Of a stretch of 34,786 bases of DNA, positions 6,873-14,603 are shown in pieces (the stretch's first letter is position 1; each line of letters begins with the position of its first letter). This stretch comes from an uncultured bacterium. GTDB lineage: Bacteria; Fidelibacterota; Marinisomatia; Marinisomatales; UBA1611. Below the pieces are notes generated by a model. That model was given only the letters and a program-made list of their open reading frames with translations, was not told where the DNA came from and made no database searches. The stretch lies in NCBI GenBank assembly GCA_905478065.1, contig CAJQGZ010000070.1, positions 1 through 34,786 of the forward strand. Direction: 5' to 3'. The translations under genes and the position numbers were made by a program.

Positions 6873-8224
6873 AATAATATGTCGAAAGCTTGCCTAACAT
6901 TGTCAACCGGATAAATCTTTAGATTATGCTTTTCTAATTTCCCATTCATACTCGCTGATGGAACTACGGCCCCACTAAAACCTAAAGCTGAAACTTCAGC
7001 TAACCTATGCCCTAACCGACTGATTGACCTGATTTCGCCTGCTAAACCAATTTCTCCAACAAAAACGATTGTTTCATCAATTGATTTATCCATAAAACTT
7101 GAAGCTATTGCACATAAAATTGATAAGTCAGCTGCTGGGTCATCCACTTTTAGACCTCCAACTAAATTGATAAAAACATCTTTGACCCCCATAACTAGCT
7201 CCATTCTTTTTTCTAAAACTGCTAAAAGCATGGATAGCCTTCTTAAATCAAAACCATTTACATTTCTTTGAGGTGTCCCAAAATTAGCGGTGGAAACCAA
7301 TGCTTGAACTTCAATTAATATCGGTCTAGTGCCTTCTAAAGATGGATAAATACAAGTTCCTGGTATGTTTTTACTTCTTTCTGACAAAAACATTTCAGAC
7401 GGATTTGAGACTTCATTAAGACCATCTTCATTCATATGAAAAATGCCCACCTCATTTGTAGCTCCAAACCGATTCTTTGCAGATCTTAAAATTCTGTGCT
7501 CGTATCTATCATCGCCTTCTAAATAAAGCACAGTATCTACCATATGCTCTAGCATTTTTGGCCCAGCAATAGTCCCCTCTTTAGTGACATGCCCAATAAT
7601 CATTATAATAACATTATTTTGTTTACTGACTTCCAAAAATTTTTGCCCACAATCTCTAATCTGACTAGGAGAACCTGGCAAAGAGTCTAAATCTGAATTT
7701 ACAATAGTTTGGATTGAATCTATAATGACCATAGCTGGTGAAATTCTATCTATGTGCATAAGGATTCCATTTAAATCATTCTCACCTGATAGGTGAAGGT
7801 TATCAGGCCTAACACTTATTCTCTTTGCTCTAATAGCAACTTGCTCTTCACTTTCTTCTGCAGAGACATATAAAATTGGTTTGTTAACACCAGAACAAAT
7901 ATGTAACGCTAATGTTGACTTACCTACTCCAGGACTTCCACCTAATAGAAGTAATGACCCAGGCAAAAGGCCTCCCCCAAGCACTCTATCTGCTTCTGTC
8001 ATGCTCGTAGTTATTCTTTCTCCAGGGTCAGATTCTAAAATATCATTGAGGGCCTTATAATCTCGGTAATCAACCTTAGATCTTTTTATATTTTTATTGC
8101 CTAAAACCTTGAACTCGGAAAGTGTACCCCAATCCTTACAACTAGGACATTGCCCATTCCACTTGGCAAAGTCATCGCCACAGGCAGAGCATAAAAAGTT
8201 TATTTTGTTTTTTTTATTCGCCAT
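6869..8224 (-). CDS. radA: DNA repair protein RadA
   Basis: A 451-residue RecA-like helicase that drives branch migration in recombinational repair. The domains appear in the usual order: an N-terminal zinc finger (C12, C15, C26, C29), a RecA core with Walker A GGSPGVGKST (95-104), Walker B around VIIDS (166-170), the RadA-specific KNRFG motif (250-254), and a C-terminal Lon-protease-like domain. The length is normal. Its ATG at 8224 follows the fusion-protein gene's stop (8275) by 50 bases, with no strong Shine-Dalgarno sequence. Its TGA overlaps the TTG of tgt, so it probably leads a radA-tgt-Nudix-LtaS-like run. Confidence 0.96.
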   Translation of the reverse strand: MANKKNKINFLCSACGDDFAKWNGQCPSCKDWGTLSEFKVLGNKNIKRSKVDYRDYKALNDILESDPGERITTSMTEADRVLGGGLLPGSLLLLGGSPGVGKSTLALHICSGVNKPILYVSAEESEEQVAIRAKRISVRPDNLHLSGENDLNGILMHIDRISPAMVIIDSIQTIVNSDLDSLPGSPSQIRDCGQKFLEVSKQNNVIIMIIGHVTKEGTIAGPKMLEHMVDTVLYLEGDDRYEHRILRSAKNRFGATNEVGIFHMNEDGLNEVSNPSEMFLSERSKNIPGTCIYPSLEGTRPILIEVQALVSTANFGTPQRNVNGFDLRRLSMLLAVLEKRMELVMGVKDVFINLVGGLKVDDPAADLSILCAIASSFMDKSIDETIVFVGEIGLAGEIRSISRLGHRLAEVSALGFSGAVVPSASMNGKLEKHNLKIYPVDNVRQAFDILF

Positions 8225-8274
8225 AGAAGTAGGAGAAATTGGTTTCTACGGGCGATGGAATCAAGACAGATATT

Positions 8275-11200
8275 CTACCAATCAGGGCCTAGGGATAAAT
8301 ACCATTGTGGCTTTGAATAACCGCTTGGGTTCTTATCCCAGGCAGATTCAACTCTCAATAAAAAATATCCTAAATTAATTTTTACGCCCAATCCAGATGT
8401 AACGACCCAAGGAGAAAATTTTGCTGTATCATCTGAACCATATCTTTCTGGCCAACTATTTGAAGAAAATTCCTTAGATGAATCCCAAGCTGCTCCAACA
8501 TCAACAAAGGCATGACCTCTAATATTTCCAAACACAACTTTTAAGGGGAACCCTAAGGCAAGATAATTAATAAATGGAAACCTTACCTCAAAATTAAAAA
8601 GTGAAGCATAAGTACCAACCCTCTCTGCGAAACGAGCACCTCTCATTGGGAACGCATATTCTGTAAAGTAGACGTCAGTTATTAAGTTTGAATTTGAAGT
8701 ATCGGTTAAAACACTCCTGTATGCAGAAGCATCACTATCTCCATTTGTTGTACCACTTTGAAAATCTGTAAGCAAGTATGGTATCCCACCTAGAAAAAAT
8801 TTCTGAGCATTTTTACCTTGGCTTCTTCCTAAAAATCCTCTAACAGCTAAAGTATAATCACGTCCAAAGCGCCAGTATTTTCGGGCATCCACTTTTATAG
8901 TTTGAAACTTAAAATCAGTTTTCCATCCAGGACTAGCTGTAACAGAAATATTTTGTCTGAACCCATCTATTGGCCCAGTAAATCCAAAAATAGAATTATC
9001 AATAACCCAGCTTGCTCGTGGTAAAATTGTAGAAAAATTTGTCGAAGACCCAGGCCTTTTTATTAATTCTTCTTGCCCAAAGGTATTGATTACCCTATCA
9101 AGAATATCATAGCTAATATTATGCCATGTAAGACCAAAGTCAATTCTTTGAAAACGACTAAATGGGTGCGATATATAAGATTGCAATCCATAATGCCTCA
9201 AACGCCCAAGTGAATAATAGCCAGCTTGAAAAAAGTCAGCATTCTGAAAACCTACAAAATAGTAATCCGTTTTATTTTTTAGATAACCATACGATAAAAA
9301 ATAATCACTATCTTCAAGAGTGAGTACCATCTCTGTACCAAATTGTATTTGATGATTACCTAAGATATCACTAAAAGCAAAGTAAGTCATACCGGTGGCA
9401 CCAAACACATTACTTATTTGCAAGTTCCCGCTAACCATATCTAATGTAAATCTTGTTTTATATGATTTTGGAATATGAGCACCGTCGACAAGAGTGTCTT
9501 TGACAGCTATTTCCTTCTTAGCACTCTTATCATCCAATGAATAGTTATAATTCTCATAACCCTTAGCAAATACCCACTTTGAATATGAAGAGTTTGTATT
9601 TAGATCAATTCTTTCAATTTTATCTGTATCGCGAATATCCGCTACAGATAAATCTTCTTTATCTCTTGATTTAATGAATTGTGTAGGGGATATTTTTTTA
9701 CTGCTCATATTTAATGGGTTGTTCAAACCATACAAGTCCCAACCAACTCCAGAATACCCAGCAAAAATTATTGATTTATCATCCTTAGAAATTGTAGGCT
9801 GTTGCAATCCTGTTAAAACGTTTGTAATCGCTATTGGACCATTATTATTATCAGAATCTCTATTGCTATTTTCAAGAAATGAATATTTATATAAATTATA
9901 AACACCGTTGTGGTCAGAAGTATAGAAAAGTGTTCTTTCAGAATTTGCCCAAATAGGATAGCTCTCGTTATCTGGAGTGTCCGTAACTCTACTAATTTCG
10001 CCACTATTTATGTTAACAACATAAATATCAGTTTGACGATAATCATGATCTTCTATTCTCCCGCTGTATTTACCATCTATGTAAATACCTCGATCTGAAA
10101 CAAAAGCAATCTCCTCTCCATTTTGATTCCAAGATGGATATGAGTCTGAAAAAACATCATTTGTAATTTTTTTAAAGTTGTCTTTTTCGAAATTGTAAAT
10201 ATAGATATCACTAGAGCCATTATGATTACCCGCAAATGCAATATCGTTTCCTGAGGGACTCCATGCAGCAGAAAATACGCCGTCTAAGGCAATCGCAATT
10301 TTTTTTACTTTTTTTGATTTAACATCTATTATCTGCAGTGCATCAGAAGAGCCAGATTTAGTTGCAATTACTATTTTTTCTCCATCAGGTGACCATGATA
10401 TACCAGGCTGCAACCACTTAAGTTCTTCAAAATTAACAGAGCGACTCCCTTGGACTAATGTTGCTTTTTTCTTACCTGTGGCGGCATCTAAAAGGTAAAC
10501 ATCAAAATAACCAGACCTATCTGAAAGTAAGGCTACAGTACTGCCGTCAGGAGAAAGAGATGGAGATACATTGTAAAAATTTCTATTTTTTTTATGATCA
10601 GTAATTTTTTCTGACATATCTTCAAGAGGATCTCTATCGGCTATATCTGGCCAATATTCTTTTTTCAAATACTTGTGCCATTGATCAGATAATTCATCCC
10701 ACTTCATCCCTAAAGCTAATTGATAACCCTTCTCAGCATTTTGCGTCTTCTTCATTGAACGGAATATTTCTCCGACTTTTTCCCTACCATATTTACCAGC
10801 AATAAAACGCCACAGGGATTGCCCACCCTTGTATGCCATAAAATAATTCAACTCATTTACAGTAGGCATTCTTTCATGGATGGCAATATCACGCAAAACC
10901 ATATCTGCTTTTGTATCCCAATTTGAACTTAAAAATTCGGCCAATCCTTCGTTCGACCATAGAGGAATCCGAACTCTAGTTCTACTCGCCATCATATTTT
11001 GAGCTGTACCTCCATAAACCATATCATTCAACATGGCATGAACTAATTCATGATGAATAACATGTCTAAACTGTTCGAAATCACCATCAAACGGAAAAAC
11101 TATCCTATTTTTAAACAATTCGGTTACCCCACCAATGCCTTCAGACATATACTGACCAATAACATTAGTCTGCTGGAATTCATTGTGAGAATTATAAACT

Positions 11201-11469
11201 AAAATAGAAACACGCTTTTTCAAGTCCCATGCAAGGTGAGTAGATATTTGATCGTAGGCTTCTTCAGAAACTTTTGAGGTAAATTCTGCTAAGTCCTGAT
11301 TATTACCATAAAAATATATATCAAAATTAGGTGTTTGGATGTATGACCAGTCGAAATCTCTGTATTGAACTTTATTTTTACCAAAGGACTGTCCAAAAAG
11401 TGAACCGATGAATAAAGTAGTAACTGTTATATATTTTAATAAAGTCATTTTAGAATTAACGAAATACAT
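8275..11469 (-). CDS. Peptidase MA-like / TolB-type propeller / Omp85-like barrel fusion protein
   Basis: A 1064-residue exported protein built from three parts. Residues about 33-260 resemble a gluzincin metallopeptidase: the zinc motif HELVH is at 140-144 and the third ligand is probably E174 in NEGLAEFL. Residues about 280-600 form a PD40/TolB-like beta-propeller with repeats such as LSPDGSTVALLSDR, WSPDGEKIVIAT and WSPSGNDIAFAG. Residues about 690-1064 resemble an Omp85/surface-antigen beta-barrel (FFLGG near 915, GHAFVDVGAAWD, and a C-terminal SLGPDW). It probably sits in the outer membrane with the propeller and protease in the periplasm. The more natural start may be M8 (ATG at 11448), which opens directly into a signal peptide (MTLLKYITVTTLFIGSLF). 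It is divergent from lpxH. Substrates are unknown. Confidence 0.82.
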   Translation of the reverse strand: MYFVNSKMTLLKYITVTTLFIGSLFGQSFGKNKVQYRDFDWSYIQTPNFDIYFYGNNQDLAEFTSKVSEEAYDQISTHLAWDLKKRVSILVYNSHNEFQQTNVIGQYMSEGIGGVTELFKNRIVFPFDGDFEQFRHVIHHELVHAMLNDMVYGGTAQNMMASRTRVRIPLWSNEGLAEFLSSNWDTKADMVLRDIAIHERMPTVNELNYFMAYKGGQSLWRFIAGKYGREKVGEIFRSMKKTQNAEKGYQLALGMKWDELSDQWHKYLKKEYWPDIADRDPLEDMSEKITDHKKNRNFYNVSPSLSPDGSTVALLSDRSGYFDVYLLDAATGKKKATLVQGSRSVNFEELKWLQPGISWSPDGEKIVIATKSGSSDALQIIDVKSKKVKKIAIALDGVFSAAWSPSGNDIAFAGNHNGSSDIYIYNFEKDNFKKITNDVFSDSYPSWNQNGEEIAFVSDRGIYIDGKYSGRIEDHDYRQTDIYVVNINSGEISRVTDTPDNESYPIWANSERTLFYTSDHNGVYNLYKYSFLENSNRDSDNNNGPIAITNVLTGLQQPTISKDDKSIIFAGYSGVGWDLYGLNNPLNMSSKKISPTQFIKSRDKEDLSVADIRDTDKIERIDLNTNSSYSKWVFAKGYENYNYSLDDKSAKKEIAVKDTLVDGAHIPKSYKTRFTLDMVSGNLQISNVFGATGMTYFAFSDILGNHQIQFGTEMVLTLEDSDYFLSYGYLKNKTDYYFVGFQNADFFQAGYYSLGRLRHYGLQSYISHPFSRFQRIDFGLTWHNISYDILDRVINTFGQEELIKRPGSSTNFSTILPRASWVIDNSIFGFTGPIDGFRQNISVTASPGWKTDFKFQTIKVDARKYWRFGRDYTLAVRGFLGRSQGKNAQKFFLGGIPYLLTDFQSGTTNGDSDASAYRSVLTDTSNSNLITDVYFTEYAFPMRGARFAERVGTYASLFNFEVRFPFINYLALGFPLKVVFGNIRGHAFVDVGAAWDSSKEFSSNSWPERYGSDDTAKFSPWVVTSGLGVKINLGYFLLRVESAWDKNPSGYSKPQWYLSLGPDW

Positions 11470-11593
11470 TAATAGGATGTTTGATACATTAAGAAAAAAT
11501 TCAAGATAATGTCAATATGTCCTGAAAAGTAAATTTTATTGTTAAATTTAACACTCTTATTAAAACTAAATTTATAAAGATATTTTTTAAATC
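11470..11593. promoter_or_regulatory. Divergent intergenic region with a palindrome
   Basis: These 124 AT-rich bases separate the fusion-protein gene (-) from lpxH (+) and must hold both promoters. No convincing -35/-10 pair could be picked. The clearest structure is the perfect 12-base palindrome GTTAAATTTAAC at 11541-11552, 41 bases before the lpxH start, a possible operator. Confidence 0.4.
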
Positions 11594-12334
11594 ATGGAAT
11601 TACCAATTTATTTTATTTCAGATGTGCACTTAATGTTAAATGAATCTTCCGAAGAAGATGCTAAAAGACAATCCCTATATAGATTTTTAAATTTTGTCAG
11701 AACGACAAGAGGCACGCTTTTTTTTGTTGGTGATTTGTTTGATTTTTATTTTGAATATCCTGATATGATACCTAAATCATATTTTGACTTTTATAATAAA
11801 GCATTTCAATTACGAAAAGCTGGAGTAGATTTAAGGTTTATTGCAGGGAACCATGATTATTGGGTTTTAGATTTCATGAAAGAAAAATTAATGAACCATA
11901 CTTACTTTGACGATACAACTTTTTCTATTAGAGGAAAGAACTTTTATATTACTCACGGAGATGGACTCTTAAGTTGGGATTATGGGTATAGAATTTTAAA
12001 AAAGATAATTCGTTCTCCGTTTTTCATTTGGTGCTTTCGGTTCTTACACCCAACTACTGCATATAAAATTGCCAGAAAAATCTCTCGAACAGAGAACCAC
12101 CCAGAGTTACCAACTGAAATCAAGGATAAGATTAGAACAGAACTTAAAAAACATGCTTCTAGTCACTTTGAAAAAGGATTTGACTACATGGTTTGTGGCC
12201 ATTATCATCTAAATGAATTAATAGATGCAGGAAGAGGGAAACTAGCGGTTCTCGGTGACTGGCAAGACCAGCCATCGTATGCAGTCTTTGACGGTGAACA
12301 ATTGACACTGCATCAATGGGAAAATGATGATTAG
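11594..12334 (+). CDS. lpxH: UDP-2,3-diacylglucosamine diphosphatase (LpxH-like)
   Basis: A 246-residue calcineurin-like phosphoesterase. LpxH removes UMP from UDP-2,3-diacylglucosamine to make lipid X in lipid A synthesis at the inner membrane. All metal-site blocks are present: D10 and H12 (SDVHL), D47 (GDLFDF), N86-H87 (GNHDYW), H121 (THGDG) and H203/H205 (GHYH). The cap region with basic and aromatic residues (about 130-165) fits acyl-chain binding. Length and the FYFEYP segment match the LpxH family, and the LPS genes elsewhere in the window support the role. Its end overlaps the next gene by 11 bases. A related phosphoesterase of other specificity cannot be excluded. Confidence 0.83.
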   Translation: MELPIYFISDVHLMLNESSEEDAKRQSLYRFLNFVRTTRGTLFFVGDLFDFYFEYPDMIPKSYFDFYNKAFQLRKAGVDLRFIAGNHDYWVLDFMKEKLMNHTYFDDTTFSIRGKNFYITHGDGLLSWDYGYRILKKIIRSPFFIWCFRFLHPTTAYKIARKISRTENHPELPTEIKDKIRTELKKHASSHFEKGFDYMVCGHYHLNELIDAGRGKLAVLGDWQDQPSYAVFDGEQLTLHQWENDD

Positions 12335-13460
12335 ACATTTAATAATAATAATTTGTTGTTTTACACTTTTTCAAAGTTGTGCTACTGTTAAAAGTTTTTT
12401 TGGAAAAAAGTCGATAATTGATCCTGACGATCCAAATTTTCTCAACAATATTCAGAAACTAAGGAGTGCATATCAAGATGGAGATATTCAAGCTTTAGAA
12501 GAAATGATTCAAGTTTATAATGATGATGATCAACATATAAAAGCTAGAATAGAAGCTGGTAGAATGTTAGCGAATACTCAACACCCAATGGCGTTGAACG
12601 CTATTGCAAAAATGGTTGAAACAACAAGCGCTGTCGATTTCTCATTCTTGAAGTCTTCAATAGAAATGCTCGCACTTTTCAGAGAAAACCCAAAAGCTAG
12701 TTTTGCAATGGTTGAGAGCATGCATATCCTCGAAGATAGAACAAACAACCTACATTTAACTATAGCCGAAAATTTGAATAAAGTGAGAACTAAAGATCAA
12801 ATTCTTGTATTACTAGACTTATATGAAATTGCAAAAGCAAATATGAGTAGAACAGAAAGTATGCTGACACAAATATTAGGCGGATTAGAAAGCGACCAAG
12901 TAATACCTGTTCTTACTGCCATTGCAAAAGATCCAAACGTTAGGCTGGGTATTAGAAATAAAGCCGTTCAAATATTAGGTAAAAAAAGCCCCGAAGATGT
13001 TGCAACCGCTTTCGCTGAATTGTTGGGTGATCCAAACACTAATTTAGAAGTTCGTGAATTTGCTATAAATACTATGGCTGGGGTAAAACAAGAAAACCTT
13101 ATCTTGGCACTTTTGAATACATATAATACTGGAAAAGGTCAGTATTATACACTCTTAAATACAATGCTTTCTGCTCTAGGAGAGTTCAACGAGCCAGAAG
13201 TCAAACTCGCAGTTGTAGAGATTGCGAGTAACAGCGATTATCCCTTAGACATTCGAAAAAAAGCGATAGATAACTTGGGCTCTTTTAAAGATCCCGATGT
13301 TATTCCAAAAATATTACCTATTCTTGAAAAAAAAGAAAATTATGTTTACTATGATAATATCCTTGATATGGTTTATATGCTTGGAGAAGAAAAAATATGG
13401 GCTGAACAAGTTCGTAGGATGGCTTTTAAGGCGAGCTTAAATGAAAGAGAACATGAATAA
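12324..13460 (+). CDS. HEAT-repeat lipoprotein
   Basis: A 378-residue protein of unknown function. The N-terminus is a hydrophobic signal followed by FQSC with C19 as the likely lipidated cysteine. From about residue 40 the sequence is alpha-helical repeats of HEAT/ARM style; examples are KARIEAGRMLANTQHPMAL, GIRNKAVQILGKKSPED and DIRKKAIDNLGSFKDPDV. Such solenoids usually mediate protein binding, so it is probably a scaffold facing the periplasm. Two adjacent ATGs (12324 and 12327) are possible starts; both overlap the lpxH end, implying coupled translation. The next gene overlaps its end, so lpxH, this gene and the next form one transcription unit. Confidence 0.75.
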   Translation: MMIRHLIIIICCFTLFQSCATVKSFFGKKSIIDPDDPNFLNNIQKLRSAYQDGDIQALEEMIQVYNDDDQHIKARIEAGRMLANTQHPMALNAIAKMVETTSAVDFSFLKSSIEMLALFRENPKASFAMVESMHILEDRTNNLHLTIAENLNKVRTKDQILVLLDLYEIAKANMSRTESMLTQILGGLESDQVIPVLTAIAKDPNVRLGIRNKAVQILGKKSPEDVATAFAELLGDPNTNLEVREFAINTMAGVKQENLILALLNTYNTGKGQYYTLLNTMLSALGEFNEPEVKLAVVEIASNSDYPLDIRKKAIDNLGSFKDPDVIPKILPILEKKENYVYYDNILDMVYMLGEEKIWAEQVRRMAFKASLNEREHE

Positions 13461-14547
13461 AAAACAAATATTTATCATATTATTGTTCTGCACGTGGTTT
13501 TTAAATACTGTTCAAGCTAGTTATACAATATCAGGAAGTGTTAAAGATCAAGATGGAAATATTATTAAAAAAGGTTCCGTGACTTTAATAAAAGATACCG
13601 ATGGCTCAGAGGTTAAAAAGACAAAGTTAAATCGAAAAGGCGATTTTAAACTTAAAAAAATTAGTAGTGGCAAATACACAATAAACATAAATGCTGGGGT
13701 TAAAAGTTCTAATCCTGTTTCTGTGATGGATGATAATGTTGAAAACTTAGATTTGATTATCAATATAGTTAAAGAAACAGAACAAAAGGATAATGAAGAC
13801 TCGAAAATTTCTTCGCTCGATAAGCCGGACCAATTACAAACTCTTAACACACCGCTTCAAACACAAAAAGAAAGTGATCTTCTTCCACAAGTAAGGCGAT
13901 TTGAACAGGTAGATAAGTTACAGTTTGAAGATCAATTTTTTGAGTATGAATCAAATTTAAGAGAATTGAAAAATCAAATAGATTCATTAAAAAGTATTGT
14001 CACCGCTTTTGAAAAAAAACAAACGATGCCAAATGTTAGTCGAGAGATATTAGACTTAATAAAAATACCTGAATTTCAATATAAAATTGAATTGAAAAAT
14101 GGAACAGTCGTCATGGGTGATATCTTAAGCGAAACAGATTCATCAATGGTATTAAAAACACAAATAGGTCAATTAGTATTAAAAAAAGAGATGGTGATTA
14201 GACGAAATAAACATGAACCACCAGAACCAAAAGTTATATTTTTAGGTGACCCTTTTGTTAATATATATCCAGACAGACACGAATTTTCTGGTAAAATAAA
14301 AAATGTTGGAAAAAGAAGAGCTGACTTTGTTAGAGTTGTTTCAAATTTATTCACACAGACAACTAAACTAGCAGGACAAGATTCTGCCTTTGTTAAAGGT
14401 TCAAGAATAATTTATAATTCCGGTGTTATTGCAGATACGGCTTTGGAGCCAGGAGAGACAGCAACCTACAACTTTCCTGTCAAAATAAAAAACCGTAGAA
14501 AAGCACAATATCATACCATGGATATTCATTGGAATAGTACTGATTAA
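13441..14547 (+). CDS. Exported multidomain protein (carboxypeptidase-regulatory-like, coiled coil, FxLYD-like)
   Basis: A 368-residue exported protein without a firm family name. M5 (ATG at 13453) is the better start, since it leads straight into the signal peptide (MNKKQIFIILLFCTWF, cleavage probably after VQA near residue 27). Residues about 28-110 look like a carboxypeptidase-regulatory/Cna-B-like beta-sandwich (YTISGSVKDQDGNII). A charged linker follows, then a short coiled coil (about 165-195), a small beta-barrel-like segment (about 208-250: IELKNGTVVMGDILSE) and a C-terminal FxLYD-like beta domain (about 258-365, with LEPGETATYNFPVKI). It overlaps the HEAT lipoprotein gene by up to 20 bases. 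The neighbours suggest a periplasmic or surface assembly with the receptor downstream. Confidence 0.68.
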   Translation: MKENMNKKQIFIILLFCTWFLNTVQASYTISGSVKDQDGNIIKKGSVTLIKDTDGSEVKKTKLNRKGDFKLKKISSGKYTININAGVKSSNPVSVMDDNVENLDLIINIVKETEQKDNEDSKISSLDKPDQLQTLNTPLQTQKESDLLPQVRRFEQVDKLQFEDQFFEYESNLRELKNQIDSLKSIVTAFEKKQTMPNVSREILDLIKIPEFQYKIELKNGTVVMGDILSETDSSMVLKTQIGQLVLKKEMVIRRNKHEPPEPKVIFLGDPFVNIYPDRHEFSGKIKNVGKRRADFVRVVSNLFTQTTKLAGQDSAFVKGSRIIYNSGVIADTALEPGETATYNFPVKIKNRRKAQYHTMDIHWNSTD

Positions 14548-14603
14548 AATATTTAACTTTTTAGTATACCCACAGTCTAATATCATATAACTCAAGGATT
14601 CAA

